Positions 19,968 through 29,416 of a DNA stretch of 64,000 nucleotides are shown here, piece after piece. Within the stretch, counting starts at the first letter, position 1. The number at the start of each line of letters is the position of its first letter. Under the pieces are notes generated by a model. The model did not search any database. It was not told the DNA's origin and saw only the letters and a list, made by a program, of their open reading frames with translations. The position numbers and the translations under genes are program-made. Location of the stretch: positions 4,278,001 to 4,342,000 of the forward strand of contig NBTC02000002.1 of assembly GCA_002082245.2 (NCBI GenBank), written 5' to 3'. The stretch comes from Yersinia enterocolitica (lineage in GTDB: Bacteria > Pseudomonadota > Gammaproteobacteria > Enterobacterales > Enterobacteriaceae).

Positions 19968-21209
19968 ATGGCAAAAGTATCACTGGAGAAAGACAGAATT
20001 AAGTTTCTGTTAGTGGAAGGGGTGCACCAGAGCACGGTTGATAATCTGCGTGCTGCCGGATATAGCAATATTGAATATCATAAAGGTGCCTTAGACACCG
20101 AATCACTGAAAGCATCGATCAAAGATGCTCACTTCATCGGCATTCGATCGCGTACGCATCTGTCTGAAGAAGTTTTTGCGGCAGCAGAAAAATTAGTCGC
20201 GGTAGGTTGTTTCTGTATCGGTACCAATCAGGTTGATTTAAAAGCGGCTACCAAACGCGGTGTGCCGGTATTCAATGCACCTTTCTCCAATACCCGTTCG
20301 GTAGCTGAAATGGTACTGGGCGAGTTACTGCTGATGTTCCGAGGCATTCCATCGGCTAACGCCAAAGCTCACCGTGGTGAGTGGAACAAGCTGGCGGTGG
20401 GTTCCTATGAAGCCCGTGGCAAGAAGCTGGGCATTATCGGTTATGGTCATATCGGTACCCAACTCGGGATTCTGGCAGAGAGTGTCGGGATGAAAGTATT
20501 TTTCTACGATATCGAAAATAAACTGTCGTTAGGGAATGCACAGCAGGTGCGTCACCTGTCTGATCTACTGAATATGAGTGATGTGATTAGCCTGCATGTG
20601 CCGGAAAACCACTCCACTAAAAACATGATTGGCCCTGAACAGTTGGCTCTGATGAAGCCGGGTGCGATGCTGATTAACGCCTCACGCGGTACCGTGGTCG
20701 ATATCCCGGCCTTATGTGATGCGTTGGCCAGCAATCATTTGGCAGGCGCGGCAATCGACGTATTCCCTGAAGAGCCTGCAACTAATAAGGACCCGTTCAA
20801 TTCACCCTTGTGCGAGTTTGATAATGTGTTGCTAACACCACATATTGGTGGTTCCACTCAGGAAGCGCAGGAAAATATCGGTGATGAAGTGGCAGGTAAG
20901 CTGGCGAAGTATTCCGACAACGGCTCAACGCTGTCTGCGGTCAACTTCCCTGAGGTTTCTCTGCCTGCTCACGGCGATAATACTCGCCGTCTGTTGCATA
21001 TCCATGAGAACCGCCCAGGCATCCTGACCAGCATTAACAAAATCTTTGCCGAACAGAATGTCAACATTGCGGCACAGTATCTGCAAACCAGTGCTGAAAT
21101 CGGTTATGTCGTCATTGATGTTGAGACTGATGATGCGGAAAATGCAGAAAAAGCATTGCAGGCGATGAAGGCGATCCCGGGAACTATCCGTGCTCGTTTG
21201 CTTTACTAA
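19968..21209 (+). CDS. serA: D-3-phosphoglycerate dehydrogenase
   Basis: A 413-residue first enzyme of serine synthesis. The substrate domain, NAD-binding Rossmann fold (LGIIGYGHIGTQLG), the catalytic region LTPHIGGSTQEAQ and the C-terminal ACT domain for serine feedback (HENRPGILTSINKI) are in order. Slightly longer than the E. coli protein because of a small insertion near GDNTRR. Transcribed alone with a strong terminator. Confidence 0.97.
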   Translation: MAKVSLEKDRIKFLLVEGVHQSTVDNLRAAGYSNIEYHKGALDTESLKASIKDAHFIGIRSRTHLSEEVFAAAEKLVAVGCFCIGTNQVDLKAATKRGVPVFNAPFSNTRSVAEMVLGELLLMFRGIPSANAKAHRGEWNKLAVGSYEARGKKLGIIGYGHIGTQLGILAESVGMKVFFYDIENKLSLGNAQQVRHLSDLLNMSDVISLHVPENHSTKNMIGPEQLALMKPGAMLINASRGTVVDIPALCDALASNHLAGAAIDVFPEEPATNKDPFNSPLCEFDNVLLTPHIGGSTQEAQENIGDEVAGKLAKYSDNGSTLSAVNFPEVSLPAHGDNTRRLLHIHENRPGILTSINKIFAEQNVNIAAQYLQTSAEIGYVVIDVETDDAENAEKALQAMKAIPGTIRARLLY

Positions 21210-21232
21210 TAACTATTTGTATTGAATGACTA

Positions 21233-21270
21233 AACACCCGCTATCTATAAAATATCGGGTGTTTTTTTAT
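21233..21270 (+). terminator. intrinsic terminator of serA
   Basis: AACACCCG and CGGGTGTT enclose an AT-rich loop and are followed by TTTTTT. It also lies at the end of the convergent fau gene. Confidence 0.88.
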
Positions 21271-21286
21271 TTTGCAGGATTATCTC

Positions 21287-21883
21287 TTACCACTGCCACA
21301 CTTTTGTTGGTGTCACTATCTCTGGCAATGGTACATCCCAAAGCTCACAGGGCAAGTGCTCTACCCATTGGCAATCATGGGCCAGGCCAATAGGATAAGG
21401 GCGCCCTTGCTGCCAGTGTTGCAGCGTACGGTCATAAAAGCCACCACCCATACCTAAACGTTGCCCGAGGCTATCAAACGCCACTAACGGGGTTATTACT
21501 ATATCCAATTGGTTTAGTGGCAGAACTTCTCGCACATCTAATTGTGGTTCAAGGATTTTCAGGCGATTACGGATAAGCGTGCTATCAGGGCGATAACGCA
21601 GAAATAATAAATTACCGGGGCTGAAAGGGTGCAAAACCGGCAGATAAACCTGTTTTTGTTGCTGCCATAGCAGCTCAATAATGGGGCGGGTATTGAGTTC
21701 ACCATCGAAGGAGAGGAACACGGCAATGGTGTTAGCCTGACGGATTCTGTCATGCTCAGCGATATGCTTTGCCGCCAGATGCGCTGACTGATGCTGTTGT
21801 TCCGCAGTCAACAGACGCCGACGTTCACGAATCTCACTACGAATCTTTTGTCGCTCAAGGGCATATTGCGCAGTCAAAGGCAT
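21287..21883 (-). CDS. fau: 5-formyltetrahydrofolate cyclo-ligase
   Basis: A 198-residue cyclo-ligase (YgfA) that returns 5-formyltetrahydrofolate to the folate pool with ATP. The C-terminal signature GQRLGMGGGFYDRTL is intact. It is downstream of the 6S RNA gene on the same strand, as in E. coli where ssrS and ygfA share a transcript. The start is the first ATG; E. coli YgfA is somewhat shorter, so an internal start is possible. Confidence 0.92.
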   Translation of the reverse strand: MPLTAQYALERQKIRSEIRERRRLLTAEQQHQSAHLAAKHIAEHDRIRQANTIAVFLSFDGELNTRPIIELLWQQQKQVYLPVLHPFSPGNLLFLRYRPDSTLIRNRLKILEPQLDVREVLPLNQLDIVITPLVAFDSLGQRLGMGGGFYDRTLQHWQQGRPYPIGLAHDCQWVEHLPCELWDVPLPEIVTPTKVWQW

Positions 21884-22034
21884 ATTATTTATTCAAAAAT
21901 ATGTTGTTAATTTAAAGGATAATTTTTTGATTAAAAAGACATTTTATTGATTCGGAAGATATATTGCTGATGCCAGTAGACAGCCAATGTAAAACGAACG
22001 TGATAACCCCAAATGCTGGTTAATCGATAAAGAG

Positions 22035-22218
22035 GGGATCTCCGAGATGCCGCCGCAGGCTGTAACCCTTGAACCCATGGTTCAAGGTGAACGCAGCGTC
22101 GCAACCTTAAGGCTTCTCGGCGGACCGAGCATGCGCACCAGTTACGGAGTCACTACATTCTGTTGGTATTAAATATCGGCTCAGGGGACTGGCCCGCTGG
22201 CAAACACCTCAGAGAAAT
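22035..22218 (-). ncRNA. ssrS: 6S RNA
   Basis: Read on the minus strand from 22218, the sequence begins ATTTCTCTGAGGTGTTTGCC, then GCGGGCCAGTCCCCTGAGCC, and ends CGGCGGCATCTCGGAGATCC, closely following E. coli 6S RNA over about 184 nt. 5' and 3' ends pair to form the terminal stem (TCTCTGAGG with the CTCGGAGA side), and the central bubble and the GCATGCTCGGTCCGCCGAGAAGCC part are conserved. 6S RNA mimics an open promoter and sequesters sigma70 RNA polymerase in stationary phase. It lies between zapA and fau, the standard place. Confidence 0.96.
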
Positions 22219-22255
22219 TTTTTACTCACTGCTGAATCTATCATTCAACAGAGAT

Positions 22256-22585
22256 TTATTCAAACTGTGCATCCTGACGTTCAGAGATGCGACCTTGTTC
22301 AAGCAACGCCTGTTCAATGGTCTGTTGTAACATCCGAATACGTTGCTCCATATTGGATGCATAGTCACGGGTTTTCAACCTTTCCTGAGCTAATTCGTGA
22401 CAGACATTCAATGCTGCGATAAAAACTAACTGCTCAGTATTTGTGACTCTAGTGCGAACTTTGAGATCTTGCAACCGTTGGTTAAGATCTTCTGCTGCCA
22501 TGTTCAACGCGTCTTGTTGTTCTGGCGGACAATTGACTCTTAACGAGCGACCAAAAATTTGAATATCTACCGGTTGTGCAGACAT
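22256..22585 (-). CDS. zapA: cell division protein ZapA
   Basis: A 109-residue ZapA that bundles FtsZ filaments at midcell. The start at 22585 gives [20 protein letters not shown], nearly identical to E. coli; the longer upstream open frame is not supported by homology. The C-terminal half is a coiled coil ([20 protein letters not shown]). Upstream of ssrS and divergent from ygfB. Confidence 0.96.
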   Translation of the reverse strand: MSAQPVDIQIFGRSLRVNCPPEQQDALNMAAEDLNQRLQDLKVRTRVTNTEQLVFIAALNVCHELAQERLKTRDYASNMEQRIRMLQQTIEQALLEQGRISERQDAQFE

Positions 22586-22800
22586 GCCACCTTCCTGACT
22601 AATTTTCGCGCCAACCTTGTAAACCAGAGGCAAAATGCTCGTAGTTGCAAAGCGGGCGTCACTATATATATCTCGATACCAAGATTCAACCCCTAATACC
22701 CGTTGGGTATTAGGGTCTAGCGCGTTGCGTTTTCTGGTATAGCGACCTTTCTTGGTGGTAGCATAACACGAACTTATCCTGCCAACGATGACCAATACGC

Positions 22801-23379
22801 ATGTCTATAGAGAATACATTACCAACTTACCAATCACTTGCCTTGGCGTTAAGCCAGCAAGCGGTAGCATTAACCCCCGCAGAAATGCATGGCCTGATCA
22901 GCGGCATGCTCTGTGGTGGCAGTAAAGACAATGGCTGGCGCACGCTGGTACATGACCTGACCAATGAGGGCGTTGCCTTTTCACAAGCGTTGGGATTGCC
23001 GTTACAACAGTTACATGAAGCAACACAAGAAGCGCTGGAGAACGAAGGTTTTATGTTCCAGTTGCTTATCCCTGAAGGGGACGATATCTCGGTTTTTGAC
23101 CGTGCTGACGCATTATCAGGTTGGGTCAACCATTTCCTGTTAGGTTTGGGTATGTTGCAACCGAAATTGGCGCAGGTGAAAGATGAAGTGGGTGAAGCCA
23201 TTGATGATTTACGTAATATTGCCCAATTAGGCTACGACGAAGATGAAGATCAAGAAGAGCTGGCTCAATCATTAGAAGAAGTTATTGAGTATGTGCGTGT
23301 GGCGGCTATTTTGTGCCATATCGAATTTACTCAACAGAAGCCGACTGCACCAGAGATGCGTAAGCCAACACTACATTAA
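22801..23379 (+). CDS. ygfB: UPF0149 family protein YgfB
   Basis: A 192-residue YecA/YgfB family protein (UPF0149). The family motif around [18 protein letters not shown] is at the N-terminus and a very acidic stretch [17 protein letters not shown] lies near residue 145. In Pseudomonas YgfB has been linked to regulation of beta-lactam resistance, but its role in enterobacteria is not defined. First gene of the pepP-ubiH-ubiI operon. Confidence 0.92.
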   Translation: MSIENTLPTYQSLALALSQQAVALTPAEMHGLISGMLCGGSKDNGWRTLVHDLTNEGVAFSQALGLPLQQLHEATQEALENEGFMFQLLIPEGDDISVFDRADALSGWVNHFLLGLGMLQPKLAQVKDEVGEAIDDLRNIAQLGYDEDEDQEELAQSLEEVIEYVRVAAILCHIEFTQQKPTAPEMRKPTLH

Positions 23380-23438
23380 ATGATATGGTGTAATATGTTG
23401 AATTAAGTCGATTAAATCGGATGTTCCAGGAGGGTGTG

Positions 23439-24752
23439 ATGACTCAGCAAGAATACCAGAACCGCCGTCAGGCGCTGTTGGCGAAGATGGCCCCGGGCAG
23501 TGCAGCACTGTTTTTCGCCGCACCGGAGGCTACGCGCAGTGCGGATTCCGAATACCCTTATCGTCAGAATAGCGATTTTAGCTACCTGACGGGGTTCAAT
23601 GAACCGGAGGCGGTGTTGATTCTGGTAAAAAGCGATGAGACCCATAACCACAGCGTGTTGTTTAACCGGGTGCGGGACTTAACCGCCGAGATCTGGTTTG
23701 GCCGCCGTTTAGGGCAAGATGCGGCCCCCCTCAAGTTAGGTGTTGACCGCGCATTATCCTTCGATGAAATCGACGAACAGCTCTATTTGTTGCTCAATCG
23801 CCTTGATGTGATTTATCACGCGCAGGGGCAATATGCTTATGCAGATAAAATTGTTTTTGCCGCGCTGGAAAGATTACGTAACGGTTTTCGTAAAAATTTA
23901 CGTGCACCGGCCACGCTAACTGACTGGCGTCCATGGTTGCATGAAATGCGCCTGTTTAAGTCAGTTGAAGAAATTACTGTGATGCGCCGCGCCGGTGAAA
24001 TCAGTGCGCTAGCCCATACTCGCGCGATGGAAAAATGTCGCCCAGGTATGTTTGAGTATCAGTTGGAAGGGGAGATTCTGCATGAGTTCACCCGCCATGG
24101 CGCGCGTTACCCGGCATATAACACTATCGTTGGCGGTGGTGAGAATGGCTGCATTTTGCATTACACCGAAAATGAGAGTGAATTGCAGGATGGTGAGTTA
24201 GTGCTGATTGATGCAGGTTGTGAATACCGTGGCTATGCCGGTGATATCACCCGCACCTTCCCGGTTAACGGCAAATTCACGCCAGCACAACGTGAGATTT
24301 ATGACATCGTTCTGGCCTCGATTAATAAATCAATAGAATTGTTCCGCCCGGGTACCAGTATCCGCGAAGTCACCGAGGAGGTGGCGCGCATTATGATTAC
24401 GGGTCTGGTTGGTTTGGGCATTCTAAAAGGTGATATCGAGCAATTGATCGCTGAAAAAGCGCATCGCCCCTTCTTTATGCATGGTTTAAGCCACTGGTTA
24501 GGATTGGATGTGCATGATGTCGGTGATTATACCAATAGTGACCGTGGCCGCATTTTGGAACCGGGAATGGTGCTGACCATTGAGCCGGGTCTCTATATCG
24601 CCCCAGATGCTGATGTACCGCCAGAATACCGTGGTATTGGTATTCGTATCGAAGATGACATCGTGATTACTGCTGACGGCAATGAAAATCTGACCGCCGG
24701 TGTGGTGAAAGATCCCGATGCCATTGAAGCCCTGATGGCGGCAGCGAGATAA
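23439..24752 (+). CDS. pepP: Xaa-Pro aminopeptidase
   Basis: A 437-residue M24B metallopeptidase that removes N-terminal residues preceding proline. I chose the ATG at 23439 with AGGAGGG ahead. The N-terminal creatinase-like domain is followed by the pita-bread domain with metal ligands in LIDAGCEYRGYAGDITRTFP, GLSHWLGLDVHDVG and the two glutamates of TIEPGLY and GIRIEDD. Stop is 3 nt from the ubiH start. Confidence 0.96.
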   Translation: MTQQEYQNRRQALLAKMAPGSAALFFAAPEATRSADSEYPYRQNSDFSYLTGFNEPEAVLILVKSDETHNHSVLFNRVRDLTAEIWFGRRLGQDAAPLKLGVDRALSFDEIDEQLYLLLNRLDVIYHAQGQYAYADKIVFAALERLRNGFRKNLRAPATLTDWRPWLHEMRLFKSVEEITVMRRAGEISALAHTRAMEKCRPGMFEYQLEGEILHEFTRHGARYPAYNTIVGGGENGCILHYTENESELQDGELVLIDAGCEYRGYAGDITRTFPVNGKFTPAQREIYDIVLASINKSIELFRPGTSIREVTEEVARIMITGLVGLGILKGDIEQLIAEKAHRPFFMHGLSHWLGLDVHDVGDYTNSDRGRILEPGMVLTIEPGLYIAPDADVPPEYRGIGIRIEDDIVITADGNENLTAGVVKDPDAIEALMAAAR

Positions 24753-24755
24753 CTG

Positions 24756-25925
24756 ATGAGCGTAATCATTGTTGGTGGTGGTATGGCCGGAGCAACTCTG
24801 GCGCTGGCTATTTCATCCCTCACCAAAGGGCGGGTACCGGTTGCTTTGGTTGAAGCACAACTTCCTGATAGCAGGCAGCATCCGGGTTTTGATGCCAGAG
24901 CGATTGCCTTGGCACAAGGCACCTGCCAACAACTGGAGCGCATTGGTATCTGGGCGCATCTGGTTGATTGTGCCACCGCCATTGAACATGTTCATGTTAG
25001 TGATAGCGGTCATTCGGGTTTTGTTAACTTACGCGCCGCTGATTATGGTGTTGCGGCACTGGGTAATGTTATTGAGCTACATGATGCCGGTAAAAGGCTG
25101 TTTGCCTTATTGCAGAAAGCGCCGGGAGTGACGCTGCATTGCCCGGCTAAAGTGGTAGATGTGGTTCGTACTGTTGCATCAGCCGGTGTGACGCTGGATA
25201 ACGGCCAACAACTGAGTGCAAAGCTGCTAGTGGCAGCCGACGGATCTCATTCGGCACTGGCGCGGGCTTGTAATATTCAGTGGCAGCAGCAGGACTATCA
25301 ACAGATCGCCGTGATTGCCAATATTACGACTTCCGAACTACCGGCAGGTCGGGCTTTTGAGCGTTTTACCCGCAATGGGCCGCTGGCATTATTACCGATG
25401 TCTGAAGGGCGTAGCTCGCTGGTCTGGTGTCACGCTAAACACGAAAAGCAGCAGGTCGATAGTTGGGATGACGCCCGTTTTGTGGCGCAATTGCAGCAAG
25501 CTTTTGGTTGGCGGTTGGGTAAAATTCTCCATGCGGGTAAGCGCTACAGCTACCCGCTGCAATTATTGACGGCTTCGCGCCATATCAGTCACCGTCTGGC
25601 GTTAGTGGGTAATGCGGCGCAAACACTGCATCCCATTGCCGGGCAGGGTTTCAATCTAGGGCTGCGTGATGTGATGTCGCTGGCTGAAACTATCGCGCAG
25701 GCGGAGGGCGACCCCGGTGAGTATGCGGTTCTCAGCCAATATCAGCAGCGGCGACAAGGGGATCAACAGGCGACTATTGGTGTCACTGATGGTTTAATTC
25801 GTCTGTTTGCCAATCGCTATGGGCCACTGGTGGTTGGGCGTAACCTTGCTCTGATGTCAATGGAGCTGATGCCTGCAATACGTGATACTTTCGCCCGGCA
25901 GACATTGGGATGGGTAGAGCGTTAG
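24756..25925 (+). CDS. ubiH: 2-octaprenyl-6-methoxyphenol hydroxylase
   Basis: A 389-residue FAD monooxygenase of ubiquinone synthesis. It begins with the GxGxxG dinucleotide motif (IIVGGGMAGATLALAI) and has the second FAD motif ALVGNAAQTLHPIAGQGFNLG, the UbiH/COQ6 signature. It works with UbiI and UbiF in ring hydroxylation. Tightly spaced after pepP, so co-translated. Confidence 0.95.
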   Translation: MSVIIVGGGMAGATLALAISSLTKGRVPVALVEAQLPDSRQHPGFDARAIALAQGTCQQLERIGIWAHLVDCATAIEHVHVSDSGHSGFVNLRAADYGVAALGNVIELHDAGKRLFALLQKAPGVTLHCPAKVVDVVRTVASAGVTLDNGQQLSAKLLVAADGSHSALARACNIQWQQQDYQQIAVIANITTSELPAGRAFERFTRNGPLALLPMSEGRSSLVWCHAKHEKQQVDSWDDARFVAQLQQAFGWRLGKILHAGKRYSYPLQLLTASRHISHRLALVGNAAQTLHPIAGQGFNLGLRDVMSLAETIAQAEGDPGEYAVLSQYQQRRQGDQQATIGVTDGLIRLFANRYGPLVVGRNLALMSMELMPAIRDTFARQTLGWVER

Positions 25926-25947
25926 TATTTAATGGGAATATATTGGC

Positions 25948-27162
25948 ATGCAATCATATGACGTGGTAATCGCCGGTGGCGGAATGGTCGGTCTGGCGCT
26001 GGCCTGTGGCTTACAGGGCAGTGGCTTGCGCATCGCTATTCTGGAGCATCAGCCCGCACCAGAACCTCTCACTGCACCGCTGACTGATGAGTTGGCGCTA
26101 CGTGTCTCGGCGATCAATGCTGCCAGTGAGCGCTTATTGAAAAAAATAGGGGTATGGGACAGCATTTTGGCGCTACGGGCCAGCCCCTATGGCGGCATGG
26201 AAGTGTGGGACCAAGACAGTTTTGGCAAAATAGCGTTTCATGCTGATGAATATGGCTTCAGCCATCTCGGTCATATCATTGAGAACCGAGTGATTCAGCA
26301 GGCGCTATGGCAGCGTGCCAGCCAATTAGCTGAGGTTACGCTGTTGGCACCGGCCAGCCTCAAACAGGTGGCATGGGGTGAAAGCGAAGCTTTTATCACG
26401 CTAACTGATGACCGTATGCTCAGTGCGCGGCTGGTGGTTGGGGCCGATGGCGCTAACTCATGGTTGCGCCAGCATGCGGATATCCCACTGACTTTTTGGG
26501 ACTATGCCCACCATGCGCTGGTAGCGACCATCCGCACGGAAGAAGCACATCAGGCAACGGCGCGTCAGGTATTTCATGGTGATGGTATTCTGGCTTTCCT
26601 GCCGTTTAGCTCCCCACACTTGAGTTCGATAGTCTGGTCACTTCCTCCTGAGCGTGCTGCCGAGTTAGCTGCGCTACCTGCCGAGCAATTCAACCGCGAA
26701 CTGGGCATGGCGTTTGATATGCGTTTGGGGCAATGCCAGCTTGAGAGTGAGCGCCAGACCTTCCCGCTGATGGGGCGCTATGCACGTAGCTTCGCGGCAC
26801 ACCGGTTGGCGCTGGTGGGGGATGCTGCCCATACTGTGCATCCGTTGGCCGGGCAGGGCGTCAATCTGGGCTTTATGGATGCCGCTGAGTTAGTCTCTGA
26901 GCTGCGCCGTTTACAGCGCCAAGGCAAAGATATCGGTCAGCATCTCTATCTGCGGCGTTATGAACGTCGCCGCAAGCACAGTGCTGCGGTGATGCTTGCC
27001 AGTATGCAGGGTTTCCGCTCCCTGTTTGCGGGCAGTAACCCTGCCAAAAAGCTCTTGCGTGATATTGGCTTAACGCTGGCTGATAACTTGCCGGGGGTAA
27101 AACCACCGTTAGTGCGGCAGGCCATGGGATTACATGATTTACCCGATTGGCTAGATGAGTAG
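25948..27162 (+). CDS. ubiI: FAD-dependent hydroxylase UbiI (VisC)
   Basis: A 404-residue UbiH/UbiF family monooxygenase, formerly VisC, responsible for C5 hydroxylation in ubiquinone synthesis. FAD motifs VVIAGGGMVGLALACGL and LVGDAAHTVHPLAGQGVNLG are intact. Ends the ygfB-pepP-ubiH-ubiI run. About 500 nt then separate it from gcvT. Confidence 0.95.
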   Translation: MQSYDVVIAGGGMVGLALACGLQGSGLRIAILEHQPAPEPLTAPLTDELALRVSAINAASERLLKKIGVWDSILALRASPYGGMEVWDQDSFGKIAFHADEYGFSHLGHIIENRVIQQALWQRASQLAEVTLLAPASLKQVAWGESEAFITLTDDRMLSARLVVGADGANSWLRQHADIPLTFWDYAHHALVATIRTEEAHQATARQVFHGDGILAFLPFSSPHLSSIVWSLPPERAAELAALPAEQFNRELGMAFDMRLGQCQLESERQTFPLMGRYARSFAAHRLALVGDAAHTVHPLAGQGVNLGFMDAAELVSELRRLQRQGKDIGQHLYLRRYERRRKHSAAVMLASMQGFRSLFAGSNPAKKLLRDIGLTLADNLPGVKPPLVRQAMGLHDLPDWLDE

Positions 27163-27531
27163 TCTTGTGAGTCACTAAACCTCCCTTAGTTGAAATAATC
27201 TAATTTCAGCCCTATTTTCGCATTAGTTTTTCTCACTGATAACCAAAGCCTGAAAAGTTGAAACTGACAGGGTTTTGGTTATTTGGTTATATAACATCGC
27301 AATTTTTACTGATTAATTGTTAATAATGTGCCTCTGTGCGCATTTTTTCAGTGGAAAACTCTGCACAATACCCCTGCCTTTTGTCCTCTTAGGGCGTGCT
27401 ATTGCCTATTTTAGCTTATGGTTACCTGATGAGTTCGGTGATAACGTTGGGCAAAAGGTATCGTTTGCGTAACGGTATTCATGCCTGTTTATTAGGGGGG
27501 ATGAAGCCGGTATAAAACACTCATGACATGT
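27163..27531. other. ubiI-gcvT intergenic region upstream of the ERIC
   Basis: About 370 AT-rich nt expected to hold the gcvT promoter and its regulatory sites (GcvA, Lrp and PurR act on this operon in E. coli). I see a CTAAT at 27200 on the scale of GcvA recognition and repeated TTGGTTAT motifs near 27275-27290, but no site I would call with confidence. No gene. Confidence 0.4.
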
Positions 27532-27659
27532 TATAGCCAAAGCAATTGGAGTTGTAGGTAGGCGGCAAGCGAATGAATTCCCGATGAGCTTACACCAGTA
27601 AGTGATTCGGGTGAATGAACGTAGCCAACGCCCCTACGGCTTCAAGTGCGAAGGGTATA
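27532..27659. repeat. ERIC element, full length (gcvT leader)
   Basis: Starts TATAGCCAAAGCAATTGGAG, carries GGCGGCAAGCGAATGAATTC, CCGATGAGCTTAC and GATTCGGGTGAATGAA, and ends TCAAGTGCGAAGGGTATA. It stops 14 nt before the gcvT ATG, so only the ribosome-binding GAGGGAG separates repeat and gene. Confidence 0.9.
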
Positions 27660-27673
27660 TTGAGGGAGAGTAG

Positions 27674-28771
27674 ATGGCTAAGCAGACCCCGCTGTATGAT
27701 CAGCACGTAGCGTGCGGTGCGCGCATGGTAGATTTTCATGGCTGGATGATGCCATTGCATTATGGTTCCCAAATCGACGAGCACCATATCGTGCGTCAAG
27801 ATGCCGGTATGTTCGATGTCTCTCATATGACTATCGTTGATCTGCACGGTGCCCGTACCCGTGAGTTCCTGCGTTACCTGTTAGCCAACGACGTTGCTAA
27901 ACTAACCCAACCGGGCAAAGCCCTTTACACCGGGATGCTGAATGCGTCCGGCGGTGTTATCGATGACTTGATTGTCTATTTCCTGCAAGAAGACTATTTC
28001 CGCTTAGTGGTTAACTCCGCTACCCGTGACAAAGATCTGGCCTGGATAATCCAGCATGCTGAACCTTACCAGGTTGAAGTGACGGTGCGTGACGATCTTG
28101 CCCTGGTGGCGGTACAAGGCCCAACGGCTCAACAGAAAGTGGCTACTTTACTGACTCCTGAGCAGCAGCAGGCGATCGCGGGCATGAAACCATTCTTTGG
28201 TATTCAAACGGGTGATTTCTTTATCGCGACTACCGGTTATACCGGTGAATCAGGGTATGAAATCGCACTGCCAAAAGAGCAAGTTGTTGAATTTTGGCAG
28301 CAATTGCTCGCCGCTGGGGTGAAGCCTGCGGGTCTTGGTGCGCGTGATACTTTGCGTCTGGAAGCGGGTATGAACCTTTACGGTCAGGAAATGGATGAAG
28401 GTGTTTCTCCGTTAGCCGCCAATATGGGCTGGACGGTAGCCTGGTTGCCAGAAGACCGTCAGTTTATCGGCCGCGAAGCACTGGAAAAGCAACGTGCGGA
28501 CGGAACTGAGCAACTGGTCGGCTTGATCATGACCGAAAAAGGCGTATTACGTAATGAGTTGCCCGTGCATTTTTCTGATGCGCTGGGTAACTCACATGTC
28601 GGTGTGATAACCAGTGGTTCATTCTCGCCTACATTGGGTTTCAGCATTGCGCTGGCCCGTGTGCCTGCGGGAATTGGTGAGAGTGCGGTGGTTCAAATCC
28701 GCAACCGTGAAATGCCAGTGCGGGTCACAAAACCCGGTTTTGTGCGGGCGGGTAAGCCGGTCGCGCTGTAA
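27674..28771 (+). CDS. gcvT: glycine cleavage system T protein
   Basis: A 365-residue aminomethyltransferase that moves the methylene group from lipoyl-bound aminomethyl to tetrahydrofolate. The folate-binding fold is complete ([47 protein letters not shown]). First gene of gcvTHP. GAGGGAGAG is a good ribosome site 5 nt before the ATG. Confidence 0.97.
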   Translation: MAKQTPLYDQHVACGARMVDFHGWMMPLHYGSQIDEHHIVRQDAGMFDVSHMTIVDLHGARTREFLRYLLANDVAKLTQPGKALYTGMLNASGGVIDDLIVYFLQEDYFRLVVNSATRDKDLAWIIQHAEPYQVEVTVRDDLALVAVQGPTAQQKVATLLTPEQQQAIAGMKPFFGIQTGDFFIATTGYTGESGYEIALPKEQVVEFWQQLLAAGVKPAGLGARDTLRLEAGMNLYGQEMDEGVSPLAANMGWTVAWLPEDRQFIGREALEKQRADGTEQLVGLIMTEKGVLRNELPVHFSDALGNSHVGVITSGSFSPTLGFSIALARVPAGIGESAVVQIRNREMPVRVTKPGFVRAGKPVAL

Positions 28772-28819
28772 GTCTTCCGAATTATAAGAGCCTAAACTTT
28801 TGGCTCTATCTCTTTTTAA

Positions 28820-29215
<396 letters not shown>

Positions 29216-29222
29216 ATGAAAA

Positions 29223-29336
29223 AAAGCCTGAGGTGAGTGAAGTGCAATGAGCTAAGGGTTGACCACGTCTACGGGCGTTCCGGTGGCTTACGCCACTACG
29301 ACCCGAACGACGTGTTTCCCCTTAGTTCGGCTTTGT
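29223..29336. repeat. imperfect long palindrome in the gcvH-gcvP spacer
   Basis: Left arm AAAGCC, CTAAGGG, CCACGTC and CGGGCG; right arm (reverse complement) AAAGCC, CTAAGGGG, CACGTC and CGGGTCG; apex GGTGGCTTACGCCACT. The 200-nt gap between two co-transcribed genes is largely taken up by this dyad. It is not ERIC. It could be another mobile palindrome or an RNA structure shaping gcvP expression. Confidence 0.55.
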
Positions 29337-29416
29337 GAGTATTTCTAATACCTCTCCAAGGCGCGGTTAATCTCAAATATCTCCCGTCCCATGCCCTATT
29401 CAGGAATGTGTAGCAA

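Noticed and set aside
27163..27673. Glycine riboswitch upstream of gcvT
   Set aside because: I saw no tandem aptamer core; enterobacterial gcv operons are protein-regulated and the leader here is mostly ERIC.
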